NCBI GenBank assembly: GCA_005880605.1
Contig: VBIS01000161.1
Span: 1 to 32,882, forward strand
DNA from: Chloroflexota bacterium
GTDB lineage: Bacteria > Chloroflexota > Dormibacteria > CF-121
Direction: 5' to 3'
Length of the DNA: 32,882 nt
Positions 15,436 to 23,814 of this stretch are shown piece by piece; the first letter of the stretch is position 1, and each line of letters opens with the position of its first letter. Below the pieces are notes generated by a model. The model worked only from the letters and a program-made list of their open reading frames with translations. It was not told the origin of the DNA and did no database searches. The translations under genes and the position numbers were made by a program.

Positions 15436-16422
15436 ATGAGGGGAGAGAAAAGGGGGACTTTTCTGAAGTACGCTGCGCCGCGATTTGCGACACACTCGGC
15501 CGTCCTGCTGATGGCAGCCGCGATGCCATGGGTCATTTTCCATGTGCCGGTCGGGGCCTCGCCCGCCATGGCCGGCGGCACGGTCCCCGGCGCGGCCCTG
15601 GCGCAGGCACCCTTCGGCCGCGCGGTCGACGGCATCGGCTGGTCGATGAGTGGCTCGCTGGTCATCCCGGCACTCCCCGCTGCCCCGCCCGCGGAGAAGC
15701 ACCGCGACATCGTCAATTACCAGGCGGTCGATGGCGACACGCTTCGGGCGCTGGCATCGAAGTACGGTTTGTCGGTCAATACGCTTCTCTGGTCGAACCC
15801 CAAGCTCGTGGACCACTTGACCGCGGGCCAGGACGTGGTCATCCCGCCGGTGGACGGTGTCCTGGTCAAGGTCTCGGCCAAGGATACGGTCGCCTCGCTG
15901 GCGCAGAAGTACCGCGCCGAGTCCGACGCGATCATCGAGTTCAACCTGCTGCGCCATCCCGAGACGCTGCCGGTTGACGACTACTTGATGGTGCCCTACG
16001 GCGTCGGCCCGGAACCAGCGTCCGTTCCCCAGCCCAACCCGCAAACGGTCAGCGCCGGAAAGCGCTCCTGGTACGTGACGCCGGTGTACTCGGCCGGCGG
16101 GGCCAGCTATCCGTTCGGTCAGTGCACCTGGTACGTCAACACCCGCCGGGCCGCGCCCTGGGGCCGCAATGCCTGGCAATGGTTTGGGCGGGCGCGCGCC
16201 TACGGCCGTCCGGAAGGACCGAGCCCGCGGGTGGGCGCCATCATGGTGACCTGGGAGTCACCCTACTGGGGCCATGTCGCCTACGTGGAGCAGGTCTACG
16301 GCGACGGCAGCTGGCTGGTCTCAGAGATGAACTACGCGAGCCCAAGCGGCGGCGGCTGGGGACGGGTCAGCTACCGCCATGTCACCCCGGGCACGGTTCC
16401 GCTGATCGGCTTCATCTACTAA
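15436..16422 (+). CDS. Exported LysM-CHAP cell-wall hydrolase
   Basis: A 328-aa secreted peptidoglycan hydrolase. An N-terminal signal peptide (basic start, then a hydrophobic AVLLMAAAMPWVIF core) precedes two LysM-like modules (about residues 93-140 and 142-190; DGDTLRALASKYGLSVNTL is the clearest) that bind glycan strands. A C-terminal CHAP domain (about 220-328) has the catalytic Cys in YPFGQCTWYVN and His in WGHVAYVEQV, an NlpC/P60-like amidase/endopeptidase fold that cleaves stem peptides. ATG 15436 is my start; a CTG at 15463 after AGGGGGA is another option. It overlaps the convergent amidase gene by 4 nt. Confidence 0.9.
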   Translation: MRGEKRGTFLKYAAPRFATHSAVLLMAAAMPWVIFHVPVGASPAMAGGTVPGAALAQAPFGRAVDGIGWSMSGSLVIPALPAAPPAEKHRDIVNYQAVDGDTLRALASKYGLSVNTLLWSNPKLVDHLTAGQDVVIPPVDGVLVKVSAKDTVASLAQKYRAESDAIIEFNLLRHPETLPVDDYLMVPYGVGPEPASVPQPNPQTVSAGKRSWYVTPVYSAGGASYPFGQCTWYVNTRRAAPWGRNAWQWFGRARAYGRPEGPSPRVGAIMVTWESPYWGHVAYVEQVYGDGSWLVSEMNYASPSGGGWGRVSYRHVTPGTVPLIGFIY

Positions 16423-17774
16423 GCCTCAGCAAGCTCTTCAATCAAGCGTCCAACCGCTAACACCCGGGCTTCGTCCATCCATTGCCCCACGACCTGCACG
16501 CCGACGGGAAGGCCGGCGGCGCGCCCAAAGGGGACCGATAAGGCCGGCAGCCCGGTGAGGTTGAAGGGCGCGGTCAAGCGCACCAGCGCGCCATCGACCG
16601 GCTCCTCGCCGGAGCGCCAACGCACCGTCCGCTCACCGACGAGAGGCGCGGTGATCGGCGTTGCGGGCAGGAGCACGACGTCGACCTCCTGGAAGACCCG
16701 TCCCATGGCTGCCCGAAGGCGGCCCCGCATCCGCTGCGCGAGCACGTAGTCGGCGCCGGCGACCAGCGCGCCCAGCTGCAACCGGGTCCGAACGTCAGCG
16801 CCGTAGGCACGTGGCTGCGTGCGGATCCAGCGGCGATGGACCGCGCTGGCCTCGGCGCGAAGCGTGACCAGCTGCATGGCGACCGTCCACTCCATCTCGG
16901 GAATGCTTATCTCGCGAACTCGCAGCCCTCGCCGTCGCAGCGCGGCGGCCGCGGCATCAACCTGCTGGGCAATGCGCGGCTGCACCTTCTGGATAATCGG
17001 CCCTCGCAGGACGCCAACCCGCAGGCCGCGGGTCGCCGTTCGTCGGGCGCGCCGTCCTGTGTCCATGCCGGTCATCACATCCAGGAGCAGGCCCGCATCG
17101 CCCACCGTCCTGGCCAGCGGACCGGCGTGGTCGAGCGACCAGCCCAGGGGAAACGTCCCCTCCAGGGGGATCAGACCAAACGTGGGCTTCAGCCCGACGC
17201 ACCCACAGAGGGAGGCCGGGACCCGGATCGATCCACCGGTGTCCGAGCCAAGAGCGCCGGCGCAGAGCCCGGCCACCACCGCGATCGCCGAACCGCCGCT
17301 CGAGCCCCCGGGGCTGCGCCTGGGGTCATGTGGGTTGCGGGCGACCCCCCACCAGGGATTGGCATTGCTGACGCCGTAGGCGAACTCGTGAAGGTTGGTC
17401 TTCCCGAAGATGATGGCGCCGGCCCCCCGGAGTCGGGCGATTACGGCGGCATCCCGCGAGGGCACCCAGTCCTTAAGGATGCGCGACCCCGCCGTCGTGC
17501 GCACGCCGCGGGTGGCAAACAGGTCTTTGACGGCAATCGGCACGCCCAGCAGCGCTCCAGGTTCACCCCGCGCCAGCCGGCGCTCCGCCCGCCGGGCCTC
17601 CCGCCGAGCCCGCTCCCCGGGCAGCGTGATAAAGGCGTGCAAACCGCCCGCCGCTTCGATGCGCCGGCTGTAGGCGTCCACCAGCTCGAGCGGGGAGACC
17701 GTGCGCCGGCGAAGCGAGCGGGCGATCTCGGCCATCGGTGCCTTGGTCAGCGCCTCAATCGCCCTCATCCCCAT
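16419..17774 (-). CDS. Amidase (amidase signature family, GatA/AtzE-like)
   Basis: A 451-aa amidase-signature enzyme. The Ser-cisSer-Lys triad is visible: Lys in GVPIAVKDLFATRG, the cis-Ser in SPGGSSGGSAIAV and the nucleophilic Ser in GSDTGGSIRVPASLCG. These enzymes hydrolyse amide bonds; GatA does so with glutamine for tRNA amidation, but no gatB is present, so a free-standing amidase is likelier. The start ATG 17774 (second ATG at 17768) lies inside the 3' end of the 53-aa gene upstream, giving a 20-nt overlap and probable coupled translation. Confidence 0.9.
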   Translation of the reverse strand: MGMRAIEALTKAPMAEIARSLRRRTVSPLELVDAYSRRIEAAGGLHAFITLPGERARREARRAERRLARGEPGALLGVPIAVKDLFATRGVRTTAGSRILKDWVPSRDAAVIARLRGAGAIIFGKTNLHEFAYGVSNANPWWGVARNPHDPRRSPGGSSGGSAIAVVAGLCAGALGSDTGGSIRVPASLCGCVGLKPTFGLIPLEGTFPLGWSLDHAGPLARTVGDAGLLLDVMTGMDTGRRARRTATRGLRVGVLRGPIIQKVQPRIAQQVDAAAAALRRRGLRVREISIPEMEWTVAMQLVTLRAEASAVHRRWIRTQPRAYGADVRTRLQLGALVAGADYVLAQRMRGRLRAAMGRVFQEVDVVLLPATPITAPLVGERTVRWRSGEEPVDGALVRLTAPFNLTGLPALSVPFGRAAGLPVGVQVVGQWMDEARVLAVGRLIEELAEA

Positions 17775-17916
17775 CCTCAGGCGCCATTGCCGCTCTCAGT
17801 TCGTCGACCAGGCCCAGGTACCGCTTCCAGGCCGGCAGCAGGTAAGCCACGTCCTGGGCGGTCAGCCGAAGGCCGGCGGCTCGTCCGGCGGCCGCCAGTT
17901 GTTCCCTCTCCGTCAC
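17755..17916 (-). CDS. Small amidase-associated protein (53 aa), possible GatC/AtzG-like partner
   Basis: The GTG at 17916 opens a 53-codon frame ending in TGA at 17755-17757 and overlapping the amidase start. The product (starting VTEREQLAAAGRAAG) is almost wholly helical, with LRLTAQDVAYLLPAWKRYLG as its centre. That layout resembles the small helical subunits next to GatA and AtzE-type amidases (GatC, AtzG/DUF4089). The family match is by pattern and position only. A CATACT hexamer 6 nt before the GTG supports a leaderless start. Confidence 0.62.
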   Translation of the reverse strand: MTEREQLAAAGRAAGLRLTAQDVAYLLPAWKRYLGLVDELRAAMAPEDGDEGD

Positions 17917-17922
17917 CGGGAC

Positions 17923-17928
17923 AGTATG
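17923..17928 (-). promoter_or_regulatory. -10-like hexamer of the amidase operon
   Basis: CATACT (5 of 6 to TATACT) on the minus strand, 6 nt before the GTG of the 53-aa gene. No ribosome site lies between. No clear -35 is seen. Confidence 0.4.
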
Positions 17929-17986
17929 CAATCCCTGGCGGCTGGCCGGTGATCGGCTCCATCATTACTTGCGAGTGCGAAATGGT

Positions 17987-18016
17987 TTGACAAGAGTGAT
18001 TGCTCGGCCCTAAGCT
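17987..18016 (+). promoter_or_regulatory. Promoter of the nuclease-like gene
   Basis: A perfect -35 TTGACA (17987-17992), an 18-nt spacer and TAAGCT (18011-18016). This predicts a start near 18023 and a leader of about 80 nt with a ribosome site (GAGGAG) 10 nt before ATG 18105. It is the best sigma-70-type promoter I find in the window. Confidence 0.65.
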
Positions 18017-18104
18017 GCCACTGCCGCTTACCGGCTCTTGGGGAGGCGCAGGGTGGCGGTGGCGCTGCCGTTCATCCAATTTTTTTGCTGAGGAGCCCGA
18101 AACA

Positions 18105-19526
18105 ATGCTGCTTGTGGAAGTCCGCCGCCTTGACATCGCCCCCAACACCGACCAGTTCTGGACCATCGTCTCCCGCATCAACGGCCCTGAGTTCATGGGC
18201 GTTCTCTATCGGGCGCGCGAGGCGATCTTCGATAGCGCCGGGATCAGCTTCACGCTCGACCTCCTGAACAAGTTCCTCCAGTTCGACGTGACCAAGAGTT
18301 GGTCGGCGTCCGACGAGGGAGAGCTCTTCATGGGATCGGCGCCAGTGGTCGGCTGGCTGCGTGTCCGGCGCCCCGGGTCCGCCACCCTTCGCGAGCTGCG
18401 CTCGGACGATGTCCATTTCATGGAGCTCGAGCACGCCGCCAAGCCGGCGTTCATCGAAGTCGGCGTAGCGTACCGTGCCGGGACCGAGAAAATCCGCACC
18501 GACTTCCTCAAGCGCGTTCGGACCGCCGCCCAGGAGGCGCTCGGCCAGGAGGTCGGCACCCCGTCGTCATGGCCCGTGCTCGCTCCGGTGGGCAGCCACA
18601 ACTTCGACGCCATCCGTAAGTCGCGCCAAACGATCAACGAGGCGACCGCCGAAGAGAACCAGGCGATGGCCGCCTTCACCACCCCCGAGATCCGGGCCCT
18701 CATCCGCGATCTCGAGCGCGTCGGATCACTGACCGTCTCGGATCTGCCGAAAGTGCTTGGCGAGGCCCAGGGAACGGCCGTCGCCGGACGGCTCGGCGAG
18801 CTCCGCCAGCTCGGCCTAATCCAGTCGGAGTACGTGATCGTGTGCTCGCGCACCGGCAACGCGGTGCTCCGCACCGACGACCCCAACAAGCTGCAGAAGA
18901 TGGCGCCGGACTGGATGAAGTGCGCCTGCGGCCGGCCGCTGAACGAAGAGCGCGTCGACCAGGTCATCATGCCGACCGAGCGCGCCACCGCCCTCAACGA
19001 CAAGGGTCGCTGGATGACGACCCTCGCGACCGCCATCCTCCCCAAGCTCGGCATCAGCCGCGAGCAGGTCATCATCGAGGCCGGCCCGACGGGCACCGAT
19101 ATCGTTCTCGACCTCAGCGGTGACCTCGTGCTGGTCCAGCTGAAGGATCGCGAGTTCAACCTGGCCGACGCCTACGCGTTCAACGCCAAGGTCTCACGGA
19201 TCAAGGCGGCTGAAGGCGTGATCGTCAGCAATGAAGGTCTGTCGGGCGATGCCAAGAAGCTCGTCCAGGAGGAGCTCGGGCCGCAGCGGGCACGGATCAC
19301 CGATCCCTTCCGCATCTCCTTCGTGGAAGGCGTCCAGGGTCTGGAGCACGAGCTTGGCCGCGTCGTGGAGCGGCGTCGCCGCCAGTACTTCCTGCGCGCG
19401 CTCGGCGACCTCGCGACCATCCAGGGGCTCAACATCGGGCAGCTGGCTCTGGCCAAGGTCGAGGCCGGCGGCCGCGCTGGCAAGGAACTCGCCGTTAGCG
19501 CCGAGCCCGTCGCCGCGGAAGCGTAG
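18105..19526 (+). CDS. Unrecognised protein with winged-helix-like and PD-(D/E)xK-like segments
   Basis: I do not recognise this 473-aa protein as a named family. Visible parts: an alpha/beta N-terminal region (1-170); a segment resembling a winged helix (about 191-255, FTTPEIRALIRDLERVG through LRQLGLIQSEYV); cysteines C247, C273 and C275 (CACGRPL) that could belong to a zinc site; and a C-terminal region with TDIVLDLSGDLVLVQLKDREF. In that region D332 and Q345-x-K347 match the D...(E/Q)xK core of Mrr-like restriction-endonuclease-fold enzymes. A coiled, Arg-rich tail follows. The start ATG 18105 has GAGGAG upstream and a strong promoter. It stands alone as a transcription unit. DNA or RNA cleavage is a hypothesis only. 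Confidence 0.75.
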   Translation: MLLVEVRRLDIAPNTDQFWTIVSRINGPEFMGVLYRAREAIFDSAGISFTLDLLNKFLQFDVTKSWSASDEGELFMGSAPVVGWLRVRRPGSATLRELRSDDVHFMELEHAAKPAFIEVGVAYRAGTEKIRTDFLKRVRTAAQEALGQEVGTPSSWPVLAPVGSHNFDAIRKSRQTINEATAEENQAMAAFTTPEIRALIRDLERVGSLTVSDLPKVLGEAQGTAVAGRLGELRQLGLIQSEYVIVCSRTGNAVLRTDDPNKLQKMAPDWMKCACGRPLNEERVDQVIMPTERATALNDKGRWMTTLATAILPKLGISREQVIIEAGPTGTDIVLDLSGDLVLVQLKDREFNLADAYAFNAKVSRIKAAEGVIVSNEGLSGDAKKLVQEELGPQRARITDPFRISFVEGVQGLEHELGRVVERRRRQYFLRALGDLATIQGLNIGQLALAKVEAGGRAGKELAVSAEPVAAEA

Positions 19527-19560
19527 CGGGCATCAGGCCGCCGCGCGTTGGCGCGGTGCG

Positions 19561-19595
19561 TCGTCGCGTTGGCGAACTTCGTGTTCGCGCGACGA
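19561..19595. repeat. Bulged hairpin after the nuclease-like gene
   Basis: TCGTCGCG pairs with CGCGACGA, with an inner CGAAC/GTTCG stem, a TTGG bulge and a TTCGT loop. It lies 34 nt after the stop at 19526. There is no U-tract, so it may be a weak terminator or mRNA 3' stabiliser. Confidence 0.45.
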
Positions 19596-19614
19596 AGTGT
19601 GCAACGCGAGCGCG

Positions 19615-19620
19615 TAGTGT
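19615..19620 (+). promoter_or_regulatory. -10-like hexamer of the envelope redox operon
   Basis: TAGTGT, 6 nt before ATG 19627, with no ribosome site between. This fits a leaderless transcript for the operon starting with the 2-TM protein. Confidence 0.42.
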
Positions 19621-19626
19621 ACGTGC

Positions 19627-19818
19627 ATGCATATCGGCAGGGTGGTCGTGGGCGTGATCGGGATGCTGGCCGGTGCCGTGTGGATCCTGCAGGGGTCGGG
19701 CGTGATCCCGGGCAGTTTCATGACCGGCCAGCGCATGTGGCTCGTCATCGGCATCGTGGTTGCGATCGTTGGACTGGGCATCGCCTACATCGGAATCCGC
19801 GGGCCGGCCAAGCCCTAA
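19627..19818 (+). CDS. Small membrane protein, two transmembrane helices
   Basis: A 63-aa protein with two hydrophobic helices (about residues 5-25 and 37-58) joined by a short loop containing GSFMTGQRMW. Short proteins of this shape occur widely as hypothetical membrane proteins; no function is known to me. It is the first gene of the run leading into the molybdopterin oxidoreductase, which starts 4 nt after its stop, so a role in that envelope system is possible. Confidence 0.8.
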   Translation: MHIGRVVVGVIGMLAGAVWILQGSGVIPGSFMTGQRMWLVIGIVVAIVGLGIAYIGIRGPAKP

Positions 19819-19822
19819 CTCC

Positions 19823-21250
19823 GTGCCCGGTCACCGCCCGCTGATCACCGGCATTGGGGCCGGCGTGCTCGCCCTGGGGGCCGACTACCTCGCCCATGCG
19901 CTCTTCGCTGTGCCGTTGCTCCCGGAGCAGGCGGGTTTCCTGCTGCTCAAGGTGCTGCCACTTTCGGCGTTCGAGAACATGCTCAAGGCGCTGGGCGTGC
20001 TTGCCCGGCCGTTGCTGCTGCTGGGCGCGACGGTCGTGATCGTGGCGCTCTACGCGGCGGCGACGCTCCTCGGCGCGCGCCTCTTGCCGCGTGTCTACGT
20101 GGTGGGCGTCACTGCCCTGGCCGCCGTCGTCGGCGCCGTCGTCGCCATCATGGCCTTCTCGCCCGGCGACTCGGCGATCGGCGTCGCGGTCGAGGTCGTG
20201 TTACTCGCCGCCACCATCCCCGTCGTCGACCGCGTGCTCGACGGGCTCGCGTCGCCCGGCACCGTCAACGCAGATCGCCGCATCTTGCTGCGCAACCTCT
20301 TTTATGGAGCGGTTGGCATCGCCGTCCTCGGCATCGGCTATGCCAACGTGCGCCGCTTCACCACGGCGCTTGCGATGCGCGAAGGAAGCCGAGCGCCGAG
20401 TGAGGTCACCAACGTGAACGACTTCTACGTCGTCTCCAAGAACCTTGGTGGCGACCCGGTGGTCGATGGTGCGACCTGGCGGCTCAACCTCCCGACTCGG
20501 TCGCTCACGTACCAGGAGTTGTTGGCCATGCCAGCCCAGCCGCTCGAGCTGACGCTGGAATGCATCAGCAACGATGTTGGCGGCACGCTCATCAGCAACG
20601 GAATGTGGAAGGGCCCACGCGTCACCGATGTTCTTGCCCTGACCACGGTGCCGTCGAATGCCGTCTGGATGCTGATGGAAAGCACCGACGGCTACACCGA
20701 GAGCTTCCGGCTGGCCGAGCTGACCCCCGACCACCTGCTCGCGACCCATCTCAATGGAGCGCCGCTGACACCCCAGCACGGCTTCCCCGCGCGCTTCCTC
20801 TTTCCCGGCCACTACGGTATGAAGCAGCCCAAATGGGTAACGAGGATCCGCTTTTCCAACAGCGACCAGCCGGGATACTGGGAGAACAACGGCTGGGACG
20901 AGCGCGCGATCATCAAGACGATGTCGCGCATCGATCGGCCGGCCGATGGGGCGGCGGCGGCGGCCGGGTCGATCGAGTTCGGTGGCATCGCCTTCGCCGG
21001 CTCGCGCCGCATCAGTGGCGTGGAACTGAGCTGGGACGGCGGCCGTTCCTGGCAGGCGGCCAACCTGGAGGCCGAATTCGCGGCCAACGCCTGGCGCTTC
21101 TGGCAGCTCACCACGAGCCTTCCGGCCGGACATTACCGCGTCAGCGTGCGAGCTCGCGATGGCGAGGGAACATTACAGACTTCGAAGACCGCGGGCACGC
21201 TGCCCAACGGCGCCGACGGGTATCACAGCATCACACTCGACCTGGCGTAA
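19823..21250 (+). CDS. Membrane-anchored molybdopterin oxidoreductase (sulfite oxidase family)
   Basis: A 475-aa protein with an N-terminal membrane domain (about five to six helices within residues 1-175) and a sulfite-oxidase-type molybdopterin domain (about 195-365) that holds the Mo through the conserved cysteine C247 in LELTLECISNDVGG. Mo-co dimerisation-like beta domain at the C-terminus (about 375-475). The last helix is preceded by an RR pair (ADRRILLRN, residues 152-153), resembling a Tat-type signal, so the Mo domain should face outside. The start GTG 19823 lies 4 nt after the previous stop. With the heme-binding reductase-like protein downstream this recalls MsrPQ, but the electron partner and substrate are inferred. 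Confidence 0.88.
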   Translation: MPGHRPLITGIGAGVLALGADYLAHALFAVPLLPEQAGFLLLKVLPLSAFENMLKALGVLARPLLLLGATVVIVALYAAATLLGARLLPRVYVVGVTALAAVVGAVVAIMAFSPGDSAIGVAVEVVLLAATIPVVDRVLDGLASPGTVNADRRILLRNLFYGAVGIAVLGIGYANVRRFTTALAMREGSRAPSEVTNVNDFYVVSKNLGGDPVVDGATWRLNLPTRSLTYQELLAMPAQPLELTLECISNDVGGTLISNGMWKGPRVTDVLALTTVPSNAVWMLMESTDGYTESFRLAELTPDHLLATHLNGAPLTPQHGFPARFLFPGHYGMKQPKWVTRIRFSNSDQPGYWENNGWDERAIIKTMSRIDRPADGAAAAAGSIEFGGIAFAGSRRISGVELSWDGGRSWQAANLEAEFAANAWRFWQLTTSLPAGHYRVSVRARDGEGTLQTSKTAGTLPNGADGYHSITLDLA

Positions 21251-21368
21251 CGAACTCAGCCGCCTCTCAGGAGCATCTCAGCCAGGTTCGCGCGCCGGCC
21301 CCTACCGTAAGGTTCGAGGCCGCCGGAAAGACATGAACCGCCGCGTTGTATCAGGCAGGGAGAGGAAT

Positions 21369-21542
21369 ATGTCCTCGATCGCGACGCTGAGGTGGGCGTC
21401 GGCCTTGGGCACGCTGCTGCTGGCGCTGCTCGCTGGCGGCGTGGTCGCCACTTCCCCCAAGCCATCACAGGCCCCGCTGCACCCTTCGGTCACGCTGCTG
21501 CCGAACGATGCCACGGTCCAGAGTGAGAGCTATGTCTCGTGA
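21369..21542 (+). CDS. Small exported or anchored protein (57 aa)
   Basis: ATG 21369 has a good ribosome site (GGAGAGG, ending 4 nt upstream). The product has a single hydrophobic helix (ALGTLLLALLAGGVVATS, about residues 12-29), then about 28 residues of Pro/Ser/Thr-rich extracytoplasmic tail. I recognise no domain and no flavinylation motif. It overlaps apbE by 11 nt, so it belongs to the redox operon. It could be a truncated remnant of a longer substrate protein. Confidence 0.55.
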   Translation: MSSIATLRWASALGTLLLALLAGGVVATSPKPSQAPLHPSVTLLPNDATVQSESYVS

Positions 21543-22398
21543 CCACGCGTCTCGACACTTCAGCGCGCTGGGCTCAACTTGCGAGCTGCTGGCCCTTGGG
21601 GTGGGGCAGGCGGCCCTCGAGCGTTGCGAGCAGCGGGTGCGCGAGGAAGAAGCGCGCTTCACGCGATTCGTCATGGACAGTGAGCTCGCGCGCCTGAACG
21701 CGGGCGACGGTCGCTATGTTCCCGTGAGCCCGGAGATGTTCGCCATGCTCGAGGCGGCGCTCTGGGCGTACCAGGAGAGCGGTGGCTTGGTCAACGCCGC
21801 CATCCTTCCCGCGCTCACCGCCGCCGGCTACGACCGCCCCTTCCGTCAGGGACTTACGCAACCCGCCTCAATCGAGCCGATGCACGTACCGGGCCTGCCG
21901 GAGGTCCTGATCCTCGACCGGACGACCCGATCGGTCGCGCTCGCCCCAGGGGCGGCACTGGATCTGGGTGGGATCGCCAAGGGAGCGCTCGCCGACCTTC
22001 TCATCGACGAGCTCGGTGAGGATGCCCTTTGCAATCTCGGCGGTGACATCCGGGTACGTGGCACCGGACCTGAGGGCGACGGCTGGCATATCGGACTCTG
22101 CGATCGCTCGGCGGTCGCGGTGCGAGACGGCGCGGTGTGCACCAGCGGCACCACCCGGCGTCGCTGGGGCCAGTCGATGCATCACCTGATCGATCCCAAG
22201 ACAGGGATGCCGGTCAAAACCGACCTGGCTGAGGTCTCCGTTGTCACCGATTGCGCCTTGCGTGGGGAGGTCTACGCGAAGTGCGCGATGTTGCTCGGCG
22301 CATCCGCGGGTCTGGCTTTTCTCGAGTCGCACGGCGTTCGCTACGCGGTCGTCCGGGTGGCCGGCAACGGCGACGACCGCCTTCCGGCTGCCGCGTGA
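21532..22398 (+). CDS. apbE: FAD:protein FMN transferase, ApbE family
   Basis: A 288-aa ApbE. Family landmarks: the N-terminal FSALGSTCELLA strand, GAALDLGGIAKGALAD (FAD/Mg site), the NLGGDIRVRG block and HHLIDPKTGMPV (the HxxxPxTG signature). ApbE covalently attaches FMN to Ser/Thr of exported or membrane proteins using FAD as donor. No lipoprotein cysteine or long signal is visible, so it may act in the cytoplasm or be exported differently. The usual FMN-binding-domain target is not in this cluster. The start ATG 21532 overlaps the 57-aa gene; its stop overlaps the next start (GTGA). Confidence 0.9.
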   Translation: MSRDHASRHFSALGSTCELLALGVGQAALERCEQRVREEEARFTRFVMDSELARLNAGDGRYVPVSPEMFAMLEAALWAYQESGGLVNAAILPALTAAGYDRPFRQGLTQPASIEPMHVPGLPEVLILDRTTRSVALAPGAALDLGGIAKGALADLLIDELGEDALCNLGGDIRVRGTGPEGDGWHIGLCDRSAVAVRDGAVCTSGTTRRRWGQSMHHLIDPKTGMPVKTDLAEVSVVTDCALRGEVYAKCAMLLGASAGLAFLESHGVRYAVVRVAGNGDDRLPAAA

Positions 22399-22940
22399 GT
22401 CTCGACCAGCTGCTCTGGCTGACGTCGCGCGCGGCGGCGCTCACCGCCTTCTTTGTCATGGCCGCGGCGCTGCTCACCGGCCAGGCCCTGCGCAGTGCCA
22501 TGTTCGAAGGCGCCGTGCGCAATCGCGACCTCTCGAACCTCCACCGGTTCCTGACCATGTGCTGGGTACCGTTTGTTGCGCTCCACGTGCTGGCGATGAC
22601 GCTCGACGCCGTGGCGCGCATCGGCCCACTCGACCTCGTCATTCCCTTTCGGGTCTCCTACGCGGCGCTGCCGATCGGTTTGGGGACGATCGGCTTCGAC
22701 CTGCTGCTGCTCGTCACGATCACCGCCTATCTGCGAGACCACCTCGACCCGGCCGCGTGGCGATGGCTGCACCGCCTCTCGTATGTGATGTTCGGGGTCT
22801 TCGTGCTGCACGCTTTGCTCGCGGGCACCGACTTCGCCCGGCCCGTCGTGCTCGCCCCGGCCGCCGGGGTGGTGGCCTTCATCGCGATCACGACCCTGGC
22901 CCGTCTGGTTTTCGGGCGACTGAAAACAAGCGCCCGCTAG
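22395..22940 (+). CDS. Ferric-reductase-like transmembrane heme protein (MsrQ/FRD type)
   Basis: A 181-aa integral membrane protein with about five helices and the two bis-His pairs expected to bind heme b: LHRFLTMCWVPFVALHVLAM and WLHRLSYVMFGVFVLHALLAG. This is the ferric-reductase-like domain shared by MsrQ and the Nox/FRE family. There is no cytoplasmic FAD/NAD domain, so electrons must come from another carrier, such as quinol or a flavinylated partner. The GTG start overlaps the apbE stop by 4 nt. It probably passes electrons across the membrane to the molybdopterin protein; this is inference from the operon. Confidence 0.85.
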   Translation: MSLDQLLWLTSRAAALTAFFVMAAALLTGQALRSAMFEGAVRNRDLSNLHRFLTMCWVPFVALHVLAMTLDAVARIGPLDLVIPFRVSYAALPIGLGTIGFDLLLLVTITAYLRDHLDPAAWRWLHRLSYVMFGVFVLHALLAGTDFARPVVLAPAAGVVAFIAITTLARLVFGRLKTSAR

Positions 22941-22952
22941 ACTCCCGGTCAA

Positions 22953-23723
22953 ATGATGGATCCATGGCATCGGGCGATTGCCTTCGTACGCACGGTCGAC
23001 GAGCGCGGCGCGGAGCAGGTGGTTCCCTTTCGCTGGGGCCGTGCGCTGATCAACCGTCGGCTCAACCTGGTGCACGATCTCAACTTCTTGATCGTGGACC
23101 GGGTCGATGGCGCCGACACGGGGGCGCTCGCCGCCGAGGCGGATCGGATCCAGGGCGGGGCCGGGGTCTCACACCGCCGCGTCAATGTCGACGACCAGGA
23201 CGCCGCGGACCGCTTCGCGCCGGCTTTTGCGGCGGCCGGCTATAAGGTGGAGCGGTTCGTCGTGATGGTGCATCGCCGGCCTCTCGGTCGGCAGGTCGAC
23301 AGCAGCGGCGTGCGGGAAGTCGAGTGGAGGCAGTTGCGCCCTGCCCGTGAGCTCGAGTTGCGCCAACAACCGTGGGCCGGCGCCCCTGGACTGGTCTCAC
23401 AGATCCTCGCCAAACACGAGCTCACGGCGAGCCGAATCAACACGCGCTACTTCGGGGCGCTGGTCGATGGCGGCATCGTCTCATCATGCGAGCTGCGGAC
23501 CGAGGGCGACGTCGCACAGATCGAGACCGTCGAAACGCTCGAGGCCTTTCGGCGACGTGGCCTCTCCCGGGCCGTCGTCAGCGCGGCGCTCGAGGCCGCC
23601 AGCGCGTATGACTTCGTCTTCCTGGTTACCGACGCCAACGACTGGCCGCAGGAGTTCTATCGCCGGCTTGGTTTCGAACCGGTCGGCATCGAGTCGCGGT
23701 TCCTTCGTCTAACCAACGGCTGA
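22953..23723 (+). CDS. GNAT family N-acetyltransferase
   Basis: A 256-aa protein whose C-terminal half (about 150-256) has the GNAT acetyl-CoA fold: AQIETVETLEAFRRRGLSRAVV (motif A with RRRGLS) and NDWPQEFYRRLGFEPVG (motif B). The N-terminal half is a less conserved module of similar size, perhaps a degenerate second GNAT domain. Acceptor unknown. It starts 12 nt after the heme protein; TAGACT (22938-22943) overlaps that stop codon and could serve as a -10 box. Confidence 0.85.
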   Translation: MMDPWHRAIAFVRTVDERGAEQVVPFRWGRALINRRLNLVHDLNFLIVDRVDGADTGALAAEADRIQGGAGVSHRRVNVDDQDAADRFAPAFAAAGYKVERFVVMVHRRPLGRQVDSSGVREVEWRQLRPARELELRQQPWAGAPGLVSQILAKHELTASRINTRYFGALVDGGIVSSCELRTEGDVAQIETVETLEAFRRRGLSRAVVSAALEAASAYDFVFLVTDANDWPQEFYRRLGFEPVGIESRFLRLTNG

Positions 23724-23814
23724 CGATCCGGCGATCAATCCGAGCCGGCAACCGTTAGGCTGAAGACCGTCGGCGACTGCTTTCGGCAAAGAGGCCAACC
23801 CAGGGAGGACTGCG

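Noticed and set aside
16836..17990. Long plus-strand frame opposite the amidase
   Set aside because: Antisense shadow rich in Arg, Pro and Gly; the amidase signature on the minus strand is unambiguous.
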